From assembly GCA_003574895.1 (NCBI GenBank), contig PJFB01000007.1, forward strand, positions 165,720-229,719: DNA of 64,000 nucleotides. The letters are read 5' to 3'. This DNA is from Geobacter sp. (lineage in GTDB: Bacteria; Desulfobacterota; Desulfuromonadia; Geobacterales; Pseudopelobacteraceae). The position numbers and the translations under genes were made by a program. Below the pieces are notes generated by a model. That model did not search any database and was not told the DNA's origin. It saw only the letters and a list, made by a program, of their open reading frames with translations. The first letter of the stretch is position 1, and every line of letters starts with the position of its first letter. Positions 10,742-20,133 of the stretch are shown in pieces.

Positions 10742-10798
10742 GGGGAACATTTTCATTTACTTTGACTAATTATTACCAGCAATATACCAAAATGCAAA

Positions 10799-10829
10799 AT
10801 GCGCCGGAAAGGTTGACTCTCCGGCGCAT
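10799..10829 (-). terminator. Rho-independent terminator of the tol-pal operon
   Basis: A perfect 10-bp stem (ATGCGCCGGA / TCCGGCGCAT) with an 11-nt loop is followed on the minus strand by a T-rich tract (TTTTGCATTTT). It lies about 30 nt beyond the pal stop codon. Confidence 0.8.
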
Positions 10830-10857
10830 GATTTTGACTGCAATGAAGGTATGGTTC

Positions 10858-11436
10858 TTATTTTACAATTACGAAATCATCCCGCCTGTTTTTGGCCCAG
10901 GCTGCTTCGTCATGACCCTCCACAGCCGGTTTTTCCTTGCCGTAGCTGATTATGGAGAGGCGATCAGCCGGAACGCCCAAGGTGATCAGGTACTGTTGGG
11001 CCGACTTGGCGCGACGCTCACCCAGCGCAAGGTTATACTCGGCCGAACCGCGCTCGTCGCAGTTGCCTTGTATCTGGATTTTGACATCCGGGTTGTTTTT
11101 CAGCATGATTTCAGCATTTTTGTAGAGTACATCGCGGGCATCCTGGCGCAGATCAGATTTGTCGAAATCAAAATACACGGTCTCGAAATTCGCCTCTGGG
11201 GCAACGGCCTTTGCCGCTTGCATCTCTTCCTGCTTGGGTGGTTCAGCTTTTGGTTGCTCGACCGGCATGGGTTGTTCAACCGGCTTGGGCGGTTCAGGTT
11301 TGGGCGGCTCGACCTTGACCGGCTCGGCCTTAACTACTGGCTCTTCGCTCTTGACAACTTCCTTGTTTGCACAACCGCCGGCAACCAGAGCCGCCAAGCC
11401 GAGTGCAACCAACAATGACAACATCCCTCGTTTCAT
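10858..11436 (-). CDS. pal: Peptidoglycan-associated lipoprotein Pal
   Basis: A 192-residue outer-membrane lipoprotein that binds peptidoglycan and, with TolB, anchors the Tol system. It shows a lipoprotein signal ending LVAGGC, a Pro/Glu/Lys-rich spacer with repeated PPKPE-like units (residues 30-70), and an OmpA-like C-terminal domain with FDFDKSDLR and the peptidoglycan-binding signature GNCDERGSAEYNLALGERRA. ATG 11436 has AAAGGAG at ideal spacing; more upstream in-frame starts lack any signal sequence. It is the last gene of the tol operon. Confidence 0.96.
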   Translation of the reverse strand: MKRGMLSLLVALGLAALVAGGCANKEVVKSEEPVVKAEPVKVEPPKPEPPKPVEQPMPVEQPKAEPPKQEEMQAAKAVAPEANFETVYFDFDKSDLRQDARDVLYKNAEIMLKNNPDVKIQIQGNCDERGSAEYNLALGERRAKSAQQYLITLGVPADRLSIISYGKEKPAVEGHDEAAWAKNRRDDFVIVK

Positions 11437-11578
11437 TTTAATCTCCTTTGTCAGGAATTTCTTTGGCTTACGCCTGAATGTCTCAGCAAGCGAATAAATT
11501 ATACATGCCACTGGATTTTTTGCAATTACTAATCGGGAAAATCCCAAAACAACGGCAGCTTGAATAGTTAGATTAATA

Positions 11579-12862
11579 TCAACGCGGAGACCAGGCCGGT
11601 TGACCGTTATTGCCCTTGTTCTGGCTGACCTTAGTCTGGCCACTGCCATCGGACCGCATGACGTATATCTCTTCCGGGCCGCCACGTTTGGAACTGAATG
11701 CGATAAACCGCCCGTCCGGGGACCAGGACGGGTTTTCGTTGCTTCCAATGCTGGTCAATTGGGTATCGCCGCTGCCATCGATGTTGATTGTGTAAATCTG
11801 GAACCCGCCACTCTGCATGCGGGCATAGGCGATCCGATCCCCTTTGGGGGACCACCGGGGGGTGACATTGTAACTTCCGGACGTTGTCAGGCGCCTGACA
11901 TTACCGCCATCGGTATTCATCACAAAGACCTGCGGCTTGCCCAGGCGATCGGAGACAAAGGCGATCTGTTTGCCGTCCGGCGACCAGGCCGGCGATACCT
12001 CGATGGCTGGGCTTACGGTCAGGCGGACCGGGTTTGAACCATCCTTGGAGATGGTATAGATTTCGGCATTGCCGTCCTTGGAAAGCGCCAGGGCGATCTT
12101 GGAGCCATCCGGAGACCAGGCGCCGGTAATGTTAAGTCCCTTGCGCCGGGAAACCGGTATTTCCGTGGTACTGGAGAGTGCGCGTTTGTACAGATCCGGA
12201 TTGCCGTGTTTGTAAGTGGTAAAGATAACTTCCCGGCCATCCGGAGAAAAATCAGGATTAAGATTGATCGAGCCATTTTTGGTCAACGGCAGAAAGTTAT
12301 GGCCATCCCAGTCCATGACCGCAATCTCCTTGTTGCCGGTCTGGGTGGTAACAAAGGCGATCCTGGTGGTGAAACAGCCTTTTTCGGATGTGACTGCCAA
12401 GAGGATCTCATCGGCAAATGAATGGGCGAAACGGCGCAAATCCCTGGCTTTTCCCAAATAGCGCTTGGCAGTCATCATCTTGCGGTTCAGCACGTCGAAC
12501 AGCCGGAATTCGACGGTCAAATCATCTCCCTTGAGGCTGTATTCGCTCCGCACCAGGAGATCGTAGCCAGCTGTCAGCCATGGGACGAAGTCGGTCTCGG
12601 CAAGCGTGATGTTGCCGGGAAGCGGCAACTGGTCTTTCGTATCGGCCGATGCGGTCCCGGACATGTTCATGTCGAATGCAATCACGCTGGTCATTTCTTT
12701 GGCGGCATCGACATTGGGCTTTGCATCAAGGGTATGGGGCGCATCGATGGCAAGCTTTAGCTGGCGATTGCCGGGCGCCGTCACCTCGACGTATCCGGTT
12801 TGTGCACGTAGCGCCGAAGGAAAGGCCAGCAGGATCAATAAAATAATAAGGTGAATTCTCAT
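11579..12862 (-). CDS. tolB: Tol-Pal translocation protein TolB
   Basis: A 427-residue periplasmic protein of the Tol-Pal system, needed for outer-membrane constriction at division. After a Sec signal (IHLIILLILLAFPSALRAQ) comes an N-terminal alpha/beta domain, then a beta-propeller whose blades repeat WSPDGxxIAF-type motifs five to six times to the end (QPAWSPR). ATG 12862 is favoured over 12868 because the weak GCGAG site fits its spacing better. It lies 20 nt downstream of tolA. Confidence 0.95.
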   Translation of the reverse strand: MRIHLIILLILLAFPSALRAQTGYVEVTAPGNRQLKLAIDAPHTLDAKPNVDAAKEMTSVIAFDMNMSGTASADTKDQLPLPGNITLAETDFVPWLTAGYDLLVRSEYSLKGDDLTVEFRLFDVLNRKMMTAKRYLGKARDLRRFAHSFADEILLAVTSEKGCFTTRIAFVTTQTGNKEIAVMDWDGHNFLPLTKNGSINLNPDFSPDGREVIFTTYKHGNPDLYKRALSSTTEIPVSRRKGLNITGAWSPDGSKIALALSKDGNAEIYTISKDGSNPVRLTVSPAIEVSPAWSPDGKQIAFVSDRLGKPQVFVMNTDGGNVRRLTTSGSYNVTPRWSPKGDRIAYARMQSGGFQIYTINIDGSGDTQLTSIGSNENPSWSPDGRFIAFSSKRGGPEEIYVMRSDGSGQTKVSQNKGNNGQPAWSPR

Positions 12863-12881
12863 TTGCATATACTCGCTTCGG

Positions 12882-13643
12882 TTACGGCTTCTGGGATATT
12901 CCCTGGGGCTTGAAGACAAAAACTCCTTCAAAGACCTTGTGATTGGGTGGGGGAGTGAACTTGGAAGAGGCGATCTCGATGGCTTGCAATACAGAGATTT
13001 CAAAAGCCCGGTCACCGCTGCTCCGCTCAACCTTGCGTTTGGAAACCTTCCCATCGGTGTCGATAAAAAGGCGCACCACCAGCTCAGGTTTTTTGCTGGA
13101 ATAGCTGATAGTATCACGGAAGGCATCCTTCAGGCGCGACTGAATATAAGCTATATAGTCGCTGCCGGTCTCATTGCCGCCACCGGCAGGCATGCCAGAT
13201 CTGCCGCTCCCCGAGGACTTGATCTTGTTTTGCAGCGCCTGCAGTGCCGCCTCCTCATGTTGGGCGTCGGCCTTGCGTTCCAGTTTGGCCAGTTTCTCGG
13301 CGAACGCCTCCGAGGCAGAGGCGGAATCTGCACCTTTTACAGCCGCCTTTGTCTGTTTTGCCGCTGCATTCGGCTTTGGTGGCGACGGCAGCGTCATGGG
13401 GCCTGCGGTCGCCTTCACCGGTGGGGCTTGCTCCGTGTCATTGCCTTTCTGGGTGGGGCTGCCGGCCCGTGGAGACGCCACCGGGAGGTTGACGACATCC
13501 ACATAATAGGTTTGCTGCAGCGTCATTGGAGGGGTGAAACGACTCAGCCAAAGCACCAACAAAAAAACCGCCAGGTGAATGACGGTGGAAATTATAAAAC
13601 TGACACCCAGGCCGGTGTCTACTGGCGCCTGTCTGGTGACCAT
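12882..13643 (-). CDS. tolA: TolA-like energy-transducing protein with TonB C-terminal domain
   Basis: A 253-residue periplasm-spanning protein that transmits energy from TolQR to Pal. It has one N-terminal transmembrane helix (FIISTVIHLAVFLLVLWLSRF), a Pro/Ala/Lys-rich linker (residues 55-150) with a short coiled-coil, and a TonB/TolA C-terminal domain with YIAYIQSRLKDAF and a PELVVRLFIDTDGKV strand. It is much shorter than enterobacterial TolA, as is usual outside gammaproteobacteria. Its ATG overlaps the stop of tolR by one base. Confidence 0.9.
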   Translation of the reverse strand: MVTRQAPVDTGLGVSFIISTVIHLAVFLLVLWLSRFTPPMTLQQTYYVDVVNLPVASPRAGSPTQKGNDTEQAPPVKATAGPMTLPSPPKPNAAAKQTKAAVKGADSASASEAFAEKLAKLERKADAQHEEAALQALQNKIKSSGSGRSGMPAGGGNETGSDYIAYIQSRLKDAFRDTISYSSKKPELVVRLFIDTDGKVSKRKVERSSGDRAFEISVLQAIEIASSKFTPPPNHKVFEGVFVFKPQGISQKP

Positions 13644-14056
13644 TATTTCTGCGACGGTTCCGTCACCATGCCGAGCCGCTCGATGCCGGCCCCCTTGATG
13701 TCGGCCATGGCCCTTACCACATCGCCGTAAGGCACGCTGGAATCGGCCTTGAGAAAGACCTCTTTCTTGGCTCGTGACGCAAACATGTCTGAGAGCCGGC
13801 TTCGCAGGTCACCGGCCGGGACTTCATCCTTGTTGATGAAAATCTTGCCACCTTTGTCAACCGTCACCACCACCGACTCTTCCGGCGGAGTCATGGCCTT
13901 GGCATCGGCCTTGGGCAGATTGACCTGCACCCCTTGCTGCATCATGGGAGCGGTCACCATAAAGATCACCAGCAGCACCAGCATGACGTCTACCAGCGGG
14001 GTGACGTTGATTTGGGACATTGTGCCCCGGTCGTCGTCTTGTCCACCCATTGCCAT
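13643..14056 (-). CDS. tolR: Biopolymer transporter TolR (ExbD family)
   Basis: A 137-residue inner-membrane protein of the Tol proton-motive complex. It has a cytoplasmic N-terminus ending SQINVTPLVDVMLVLLVIFMV, where the Asp of PLVDVMLV is the conserved proton-path residue in the single membrane helix, then a periplasmic ExbD domain. Start ATG 14056; it lies 3 nt after tolQ. Confidence 0.95.
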   Translation of the reverse strand: MAMGGQDDDRGTMSQINVTPLVDVMLVLLVIFMVTAPMMQQGVQVNLPKADAKAMTPPEESVVVTVDKGGKIFINKDEVPAGDLRSRLSDMFASRAKKEVFLKADSSVPYGDVVRAMADIKGAGIERLGMVTEPSQK

Positions 14057-14059
14057 GTC

Positions 14060-14734
14060 CTATTTCCCCGCTATATTACGCTGCACGATGTTGAGAAATT
14101 CGGTCGAGAAGTTGTCCATCTCCTTGACCAGCACGCGTATTTTGTGTTGGAAGTGGTTGTAAGCCATGACAGCCGGGATGGCGGCCACCAAGCCGATGGC
14201 AGTGGCAATCAGGGCTTCGGCGATACCTGGAGCAACTACCGCCAGCGAAGCCGAACCGGTCCTGCCAATCCCTTCAAAGGCGGTCATGATGCCCCAGACC
14301 GTGCCGAACAACCCGATAAAGGGCGAGGTTGAGCCGGTTGTCGCCAGAAAGGTGGTGTACTTTTCCAGGCGGGTGATTTCCGAGTTTGTTGCACGCCGCA
14401 AGGCGCGGGAAACGTTCTCGATCCCTCCCAGATCGGTACTGAAAACATTGCTGTCACTCCGGCCTTCCCCGCCTTCAACCACCTTTTTCAACTCGCCGTA
14501 GCCTTCGTTGAACAGGACCGTGAGGGGAGAATTGAGAAAACGGTCAACCTGAGAGGCTATGGCATCAAACCGCTTGGATTTCCAGAAAAAATCCATGAAT
14601 CGCTGGGATTCGCTATTAGCCCGCTGAATCTGGAAAAACTTGAAAAGAATAATGGCCCAGGAAACCACCGAAAAAAAGATCAGGATCAGCAAAACTATTT
14701 TGACGATTAAGCCGGTGCCGGTAAACATACCCAC
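14060..14734 (-). CDS. tolQ: Proton channel protein TolQ (MotA/ExbB family)
   Basis: A 224-residue inner-membrane protein forming the TolQR proton channel. Three membrane helices are visible: near the N-terminus (IVKIVLLILIFFSVVSWAIILF), around residue 130 (SPFIGLFGTVWGIMTAF, the family signature) and around 170 (ALIATAIGLVAAIPAVMAY). I chose GTG 14734 because GGAGG lies eight bases upstream; an earlier TTG (14749) overlaps that site. First gene of the tol-pal operon. Confidence 0.94.
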   Translation of the reverse strand: MGMFTGTGLIVKIVLLILIFFSVVSWAIILFKFFQIQRANSESQRFMDFFWKSKRFDAIASQVDRFLNSPLTVLFNEGYGELKKVVEGGEGRSDSNVFSTDLGGIENVSRALRRATNSEITRLEKYTTFLATTGSTSPFIGLFGTVWGIMTAFEGIGRTGSASLAVVAPGIAEALIATAIGLVAAIPAVMAYNHFQHKIRVLVKEMDNFSTEFLNIVQRNIAGK

Positions 14735-14814
14735 GAAAAGCACCTCCAAGTGGAAAATTTAAATTGGAAACCTAGCACAACAGGTGACCAAGTCAAGCCG
14801 AAAAAAGAAAAGAT

Positions 14815-15594
14815 TCAGTAGTATTCCGGTTTACGGTCGTTGAAACAGGGGATCTGGGCGCGCCAATCTACCATGACCTGCATATCGAGCTGAGCTACAA
14901 TCTCGCCCTCTTCCTCGCCGGACTCGGCCAGCACCTCACCCTTGGGATCGATGATCATACTCATGCCGAAGAAGTCCAGCTTGCCGATCATGCCGCAGGC
15001 ATTGCAGGAAACCACGAAAAGCTGGTTTTCGATGGCCCTGGCCCGCAACAGTGCCCGCCAATGTTCCTGGCGCGGCTTTGGCCACTGGGCAGGCACGCAG
15101 ATCACCTGTGCACCTTCCACCGCCAGCCGGCGGGTCAGCTCCGGAAAACGAAGGTCGTAGCAGATGATTGCGCCGACCTTGCCGATCGATGTGTCCGCCA
15201 GCAACCACTTATCTCCCCCGGCAAAGGCCAGGTCTTCCTTCAGCAGGGAAAAGAGGTGGATCTTGCGGTAGGTCCCGGCCAATTTGCCGTTGTCAATCAG
15301 GAAGATGGTGTTGAAGACCTTATCCACGCCATCCGGCTCGGGCATGCTGCCACAGATTACCAGCTTCAGTCTGCCGGAAAGTTCCAGCAGCTCCTCGACA
15401 ATGCCGGCAGTGCGCTTTGCAAGTTCATTCAAGTTCTTGTAGGCAAAGCCCGTGGACCACATCTCGGGCAGTACGGCCAGTTGCACACCCTGGGCGGCGG
15501 CCCGAGTGAGGGCCTCGCGGACATAGGCCAGGTTGGCGTCAACGTCACCTTGCTTCACATTGAATTGGAGGGCTGCGGCTCGAATCGTTTTCAT
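14815..15594 (-). CDS. Nitrilase-superfamily amidohydrolase (omega-amidase-like)
   Basis: A 259-residue cytoplasmic carbon-nitrogen hydrolase. The Glu-Lys-Cys triad is visible as LPEMWSTGF (Glu), YRKIHLF (Lys) and IICYDLRFPEL (Cys). The overall pattern is closest to the omega-amidase/YafV branch, which hydrolyses alpha-keto-glutaramate and similar amides in metabolite repair; the exact substrate is an inference. It ends 80 nt before tolQ and starts 5 nt after the stop of ftsK, so it may be co-transcribed with ftsK. Confidence 0.88.
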   Translation of the reverse strand: MKTIRAAALQFNVKQGDVDANLAYVREALTRAAAQGVQLAVLPEMWSTGFAYKNLNELAKRTAGIVEELLELSGRLKLVICGSMPEPDGVDKVFNTIFLIDNGKLAGTYRKIHLFSLLKEDLAFAGGDKWLLADTSIGKVGAIICYDLRFPELTRRLAVEGAQVICVPAQWPKPRQEHWRALLRARAIENQLFVVSCNACGMIGKLDFFGMSMIIDPKGEVLAESGEEEGEIVAQLDMQVMVDWRAQIPCFNDRKPEYY

Positions 15595-15599
15595 GGTTA

Positions 15600-17936
15600 T
15601 TACCTCGTCAACTGCGAGTTCAGATAAGCATTAACGATGTCCAGGTAGATTTCACGGGGCTTGCTGGTGCCGTCGCTTTGCGCGACCATGCCCTCACGTT
15701 CCATCATCTCGATGATGCGGGCGGCACGGTTGTAACCGATGCGCAGGCGGCGCTGGACCATTGAGATCGAAGCCTGGCGGGTCTCGGCCACCAGGCGCAG
15801 GGCATCTTCCCAGCGTTCGTCCAACTCTTCTTCCTCGCCATCGCCACCCTTTTCATCGCTGTCCTTCATTTCCAGGATCGATTTTTCATAGACCGGTTTG
15901 CCCTGTTTTTTGAGGAAATCCACCACCCGCTGCACTTCGGCGTCGGAGACAAAGGCGCCGTGGATACGCTGCAGCTTGGAGGTACCGGGAGGCATGTAAA
16001 GCATGTCGCCCGCTCCCAACAGGCTTTCGGCCCCGTTGCAGTCCAGGATGGTGCGGGAGTCCACCTTGGAGGAGACCTGGAAGGAGATGCGCGACGGCAG
16101 GTTGGCCTTGATCAGGCCGGTAATCACGTCCACCGATGGCCGCTGGGTTGCCAGGATCAGGTGGATGCCAGAGGCGCGGGCCTTTTGGGCAAGGCGGGCA
16201 ATATGTTCTTCCACCTCGCGACCGGCCACCATCATCAGGTCGGCCAACTCGTCCACAATCACCACGATGTAGGGCAGGTGGCTGTGCTCAAGCACCTCGG
16301 CATCATCCATCACAAATGGGAGCGGGGCAGCCTCTGCCCCGTCTTCGACAATCTCCTCCAACTCCTCGATGATCTCGGCTTCTGGAATATTGTTCAACTC
16401 CTCCTGCTCCAGGGCCTCGCCAGCCAGCTTCCGGTTGTAGGATTCTATGTTGCGAACCCCCTTGTCGGCCAGCAGATGGTAGCGGCGCTCCATCTCGTTC
16501 ACGGCCCATTTCAGGGCGAGCGAAGCCTTCTTGGGCTCGGTCACTACCGGCAGCAGCAGATGGGGGATGCCTTCATACATGGAAAATTCCAGCATCTTGG
16601 GATCGACCATGATCATGCGCACATCCTGTGGCGTTGCGGTATAGAGCAGCGACAGGATCATGGTGTTGATGGAGACCGACTTGCCCGAACCGGTGGAGCC
16701 GGCCACCAGAAGATGGGGTGCCTTACCCAGGTCCGTGACCACCGGGATGCCGGCGATATCCTTGCCCAGCGCCAGCGGCAACTTCAACTTGCTGTGATGG
16801 AATTCCTCGCAGTTGAAAATCTCGCGCAGGTAGACCATGTCGCGGTCCCGGTTGGGGACCTCGATACCCACCACCCCCTTGCCCGGTATGGGGGCCACGA
16901 TACGTATCGACATGGCCTGCAACGCCATGGTCAGGTCGTCGGCCAGCCCGGCAATGCGGCTGATCTTGATCCCCGGGGCCGGGGAAAACTCGTACATGGT
17001 AATGACCGGGCCGGGGCAGATCTCCACCACCTCGCCATCGATGCCATAATCCTTGAGTTTCTTCTCCAGCAGACGGGCATTCATGGTCAGGGTATCGCGG
17101 TCCAGCGTACGTTCCGTGGCCGGCGGCTGATCCAAAAGGTTGAAAGGTGGGGTGCGGAAATCGCCCTCAGCCTTGATGAACTCGAAAGCCTCCTGCACCG
17201 GCGCTGTTTTTTCTGCCTCCTTCTTTTTGTCCTTTTCCTTCTTGAAGGCATTGGGGCGGGCCGGTGGCGGCGTAGCCGGTTTGATTACCGGGCCTGCGGC
17301 GGCAGGTGCCGGCATCCCCTCCTGCTTGGCCTTTGCACGTTGGCGTTCTTCATTCTGGTGGGCGCGGCGCTCCTGCCAGGCTGCCCATTTCAGCTTCAGG
17401 TTTTCAAACCACCAACCGGCAAAGAGCACGAAGGAAAAGCGCGACAGGATCATGATGGAGGCTGCCAGGAGCGGCAACAGCAAAAGCATGGCTCCGGTGG
17501 TGCCTACGGACCCCCTGAGTGCGCGCACGGTGATGACGCCGATAGCGCCGCCGGTCGGCACCTGCTGGCCGAAAAAATCGGTCCGGTCACGGAAGAAGGC
17601 GAACAGGGAGGAGAGGGAGAAGACCAGCCCGGCAAACGCCATCAGCTTGTATGAGCGCAGGCGGATCTCCTTGAAGCGGAACAGGGTATAGGCCATGTAG
17701 AGAAGTGCCAGGGGCACCAGGTAGGAGGCCAGTCCAAAGCTGATGAAGAACAGATCGGCAACCTGCGCGCCCAGTCGGCCGCCCAGGTTGTGGATGCCTC
17801 CCTCGTTGGAATAGCTGTTCCAAGAGACATCGGTGGCATTGAAGGTCAGAAATGCAATCAGAATAAAGCTGCCGGCCGCAGCCAGAGCCATCCCCTGCAG
17901 TTCCTTGGTAAGTTTTTCCTTTTTTGATTCGTCCAT
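15600..17936 (-). CDS. ftsK: DNA translocase FtsK/SpoIIIE
   Basis: A 778-residue septal DNA pump that clears chromosome DNA and supports dimer resolution at division. About four membrane helices occupy the first 200 residues. A Pro/Ala/Lys-rich linker follows (residues about 210-290), then the RecA-like motor with Walker A VAGSTGSGKSVSINTM and Walker B-like IVVIVDELADLMM, and the winged-helix gamma domain (RRLRIGYNRAARIIEMMEREG), which reads KOPS-type sites. An acidic insert lies in the motor domain near residue 520. ATG 17936 (MDESKKEKL) is the best start but has a poor ribosome site; earlier in-frame starts are possible. Confidence 0.95.
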   Translation of the reverse strand: MDESKKEKLTKELQGMALAAAGSFILIAFLTFNATDVSWNSYSNEGGIHNLGGRLGAQVADLFFISFGLASYLVPLALLYMAYTLFRFKEIRLRSYKLMAFAGLVFSLSSLFAFFRDRTDFFGQQVPTGGAIGVITVRALRGSVGTTGAMLLLLPLLAASIMILSRFSFVLFAGWWFENLKLKWAAWQERRAHQNEERQRAKAKQEGMPAPAAAGPVIKPATPPPARPNAFKKEKDKKKEAEKTAPVQEAFEFIKAEGDFRTPPFNLLDQPPATERTLDRDTLTMNARLLEKKLKDYGIDGEVVEICPGPVITMYEFSPAPGIKISRIAGLADDLTMALQAMSIRIVAPIPGKGVVGIEVPNRDRDMVYLREIFNCEEFHHSKLKLPLALGKDIAGIPVVTDLGKAPHLLVAGSTGSGKSVSINTMILSLLYTATPQDVRMIMVDPKMLEFSMYEGIPHLLLPVVTEPKKASLALKWAVNEMERRYHLLADKGVRNIESYNRKLAGEALEQEELNNIPEAEIIEELEEIVEDGAEAAPLPFVMDDAEVLEHSHLPYIVVIVDELADLMMVAGREVEEHIARLAQKARASGIHLILATQRPSVDVITGLIKANLPSRISFQVSSKVDSRTILDCNGAESLLGAGDMLYMPPGTSKLQRIHGAFVSDAEVQRVVDFLKKQGKPVYEKSILEMKDSDEKGGDGEEEELDERWEDALRLVAETRQASISMVQRRLRIGYNRAARIIEMMEREGMVAQSDGTSKPREIYLDIVNAYLNSQLTR

Positions 17937-18168
17937 GTGGTGTCGGTTATCCGGTACGGCGAGATGATGAAATCGGCCTATATTACTCGTAATATACATG
18001 CAGAGGCAAAGAAAAAATTGGGGAAATCGGGAAAACACCTGTCATGGCGCCATGCCTTGGCCGGTCCCTTACACACAAGAAATGCTGTAGCAACAACACT
18101 CCCGAACTGCCAACTATACCCAGCAATTTCCGCAGCGTTAACAGCCCATGATTTTTTTCGCACCACCC

Positions 18169-18196
18169 CTTGATTTTTGCAAAACAGGCATTATTT
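18169..18196 (+). promoter_or_regulatory. Possible heat-shock-type promoter upstream of hsp20
   Basis: CTTGAT at 18169-18174 followed by GCATTATTT at about 18188-18196 loosely resembles the sigma-32 pattern (CTTGAA, then CCCCATNT). The match to the -10 is weak. The rest of the 296-bp divergent gap between ftsK and hsp20 shows no gene. Confidence 0.3.
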
Positions 18197-18232
18197 ATGT
18201 GACAAAACAGCTAACGAAAGGAGGTAATCCAC

Positions 18233-18688
18233 ATGGCAAACTGGGATGTTTTCAGAGAACTGGACAATCTGAGGAAGGAGATCGATGAGGCATTTCGTGG
18301 CGTCGGCATCAGTCGTCCTTCAGGGGCCGCGTTCCTTTCACCGGCCGCCACGCGGCGCTTCCCCATGGTCAACTTAAGCGAAGACGAAGGCCAAGTGTAT
18401 GTCGATGCGCTTGTTCCCGGTGTTGATCCCAAGGAGGTCGATCTCACGGTATTGAGGAACACCATAACCATCCGAGGCGAGCGGAAACCCCTGGGAGAAC
18501 AGAACGGGCAAATCGTGCATCGTACCGAAATCGGCTCGGGCAAATTCTCGCGGACCCTGGAGCTGCCTGCCGATATCGATCCCAACAAGGTCAGCGCCGA
18601 GTGCAAAGGCGGCATCATGCGAATAACCCTTGCCAAGGCCGAACATGCCAAACCCAGGAAGATCGAGATCGGGCTGTCGAATAACTGA
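18233..18688 (+). CDS. Small heat-shock protein (Hsp20 family)
   Basis: A 151-residue ATP-independent holdase that binds unfolding proteins in the cytoplasm. It carries an alpha-crystallin domain from about residue 42 (FPMVNLSEDEGQVYVDALVPG) through FSRTLELPADIDPNKVSAEC to GIMRITLAKAEHAKPRKIEI, and a short N-terminal arm. GAAAGGAGG lies upstream of ATG 18233. The next gene is a second Hsp20 after 30 nt; the pair is likely one heat-inducible operon. Confidence 0.94.
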   Translation: MANWDVFRELDNLRKEIDEAFRGVGISRPSGAAFLSPAATRRFPMVNLSEDEGQVYVDALVPGVDPKEVDLTVLRNTITIRGERKPLGEQNGQIVHRTEIGSGKFSRTLELPADIDPNKVSAECKGGIMRITLAKAEHAKPRKIEIGLSNN

Positions 18689-18718
18689 AACTCTTCAGGA
18701 TGAAAGGAGGTCATCAGC

Positions 18719-19114
18719 ATGGCAATGAACGGATTGACGGAAGGAAACGAAAGGAATGTCCAGTCCCGCGAAGAGACGCGGTCCAGTGAGAAATATATCA
18801 AGCCGGCGGTGAACATCATAGAGACCGAGGAAGGCCTCACCCTGATAGCCGATGTCCCCGGCGCCGTCAAGGAGTCCCTAGACGTCAACGTGGAAAAGGG
18901 AATCCTGACCATCAGCGCCCCGGCATCGGAGGACATGCCCGGCACCAAGGTCTACACGGAGTTTGAGCTCGGCTCGTACTACCGCCAGTTTTCAATCCCC
19001 GAGAGCCTAGACCATGAAAAGGCCAAGGCCGACCTGGCCAACGGCATCCTGACGCTGCGGGTCCCCAAAATGGAACGCGCCAAGCCGCGCAAGATCGAGA
19101 TCAAGGTGGCTTAA
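18719..19114 (+). CDS. Second small heat-shock protein (Hsp20 family)
   Basis: A 131-residue Hsp20 paralogue of the upstream gene. The alpha-crystallin domain runs from PAVNIIETEEGLTLIADVPG through YRQFSIPESLDHEKAKADLA to GILTLRVPKMERAKPRKIEI, with the same A-K-P-R-K-I-E-I end as its neighbour. Paired sHsps commonly form mixed oligomers. AAAGGAGG precedes the ATG. A hairpin at 19159-19186 follows the gene. Confidence 0.93.
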   Translation: MAMNGLTEGNERNVQSREETRSSEKYIKPAVNIIETEEGLTLIADVPGAVKESLDVNVEKGILTISAPASEDMPGTKVYTEFELGSYYRQFSIPESLDHEKAKADLANGILTLRVPKMERAKPRKIEIKVA

Positions 19115-19158
19115 TAATAGCTTGGAAGCGGCGGCTGAGAAGCATGACTTGTTGTGGC

Positions 19159-19186
19159 CCGACCGTCTTCATGACGAAGCGGTCGG
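19159..19186 (+). terminator. Hairpin after the hsp20 pair
   Basis: CCGACCG at 19159-19165 pairs with CGGTCGG at 19180-19186, with further CTTC/GAAG pairing inside. There is no T tract on either side, so termination activity is uncertain. It lies between the convergent hsp20 and abiEii genes. Confidence 0.4.
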
Positions 19187-19251
19187 TACCCACTAATTGC
19201 CCTTATTGTAAGATTTCCAGTCGGGGGAAAGTGCTTTTCTGGTTGGGCACG

Positions 19252-20133
19252 TCATGCCTCCCGTTCGTCTACAATGATGATTCTTGATGCCACATCCCGG
19301 AAAAACTCCCGTGACCAGATTGCCAGAGCATGCTGGTCCTTAACAAACGGGGCGACATCCTGCCTCGCCTGATCCAGATCCAGCCGGTCAATGGCACTGT
19401 GCATCAGCTCATCAAACTGTATCCGTGTCAGACGGGCATCGCCGCTCCATTGCCCGGTCTGCCGCATCCGCTGTTCCAGATGGTACAGGTTCAGGTGCGG
19501 ATTATGGGCGGCATACCAGACCAGATCGTACCAGTCGCGCCCCTTGACCCGGTTGTTCCAGCGGCGGAAGAGCAGCGCGTGGAGCTTGCCGGCAAAGAGG
19601 CTGGGCAGCGTATAGCAGCGGACCGCAAACGGTATCGGCTGGAGCAGAAAGCGGGTCGTCGTTGCAAACCCGAGCGGCGGGTCGGTATCCACCTCGATTT
19701 TTATCTTTAAAACCTGCCCCGGCGGGATATTCCGGGTAAGCCGCTCGTCGGTTTCGATCACCATCAGCTCGTTCCGCGTATTTGCCTTGAGAAAGGCAGA
19801 CTGCACAGCGGTCTCCATGGCCTTGTCCACCGCCTCCACCCGCAGGTTGAAGCCGAAAGCCCGCACCTCTTCTTCCAGGGCCGCGCTGAAGCGCTGCAGA
19901 GAGAAGTCCGGCGTTGTCGCCAGCAATGAAAAATCCAGATCTTCGGAAAACCGGTCGAGTCCGTGCAGAATCCGCAGACAGGTGCCGCCGTAAAAGGCGG
20001 CATGCTCAAAAAAACGGGCGCGCCACAGACCCAGCAAGGTCACCTCCTGTATGATCTCCCGCAAAGCCCGCACCTGATCGTCCAGGCTTCTGTTGTCGTA
20101 TTTGGACAGCATCCGCGCTACGGCATCATGCAT
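19252..20133 (-). CDS. abiEii: AbiEii/AbiGii-family nucleotidyltransferase toxin
   Basis: A 293-residue toxin component of an AbiE-type toxin-antitoxin/abortive-infection system. It has the DNA polymerase beta-like nucleotidyltransferase motif: FYGGTCLRILHG, then RFSEDLDFSLL with the two catalytic Asp, and further family blocks KGRDWYDLVWY near residue 210 (motif IV region). AbiEii proteins inactivate by nucleotide transfer to a host target, reported for homologues to be tRNA. ATG 20133 has GGAGG six bases upstream and overlaps the antitoxin stop by 8 nt, so translation is coupled. Confidence 0.9.
   Translation of the reverse strand: MHDAVARMLSKYDNRSLDDQVRALREIIQEVTLLGLWRARFFEHAAFYGGTCLRILHGLDRFSEDLDFSLLATTPDFSLQRFSAALEEEVRAFGFNLRVEAVDKAMETAVQSAFLKANTRNELMVIETDERLTRNIPPGQVLKIKIEVDTDPPLGFATTTRFLLQPIPFAVRCYTLPSLFAGKLHALLFRRWNNRVKGRDWYDLVWYAAHNPHLNLYHLEQRMRQTGQWSGDARLTRIQFDELMHSAIDRLDLDQARQDVAPFVKDQHALAIWSREFFRDVASRIIIVDEREA

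Noticed and set aside
15960..17654. 564-residue plus-strand open frame
   Set aside because: Shadow of ftsK in a GC-rich region; His/Gly/Gln-rich composition without domains.
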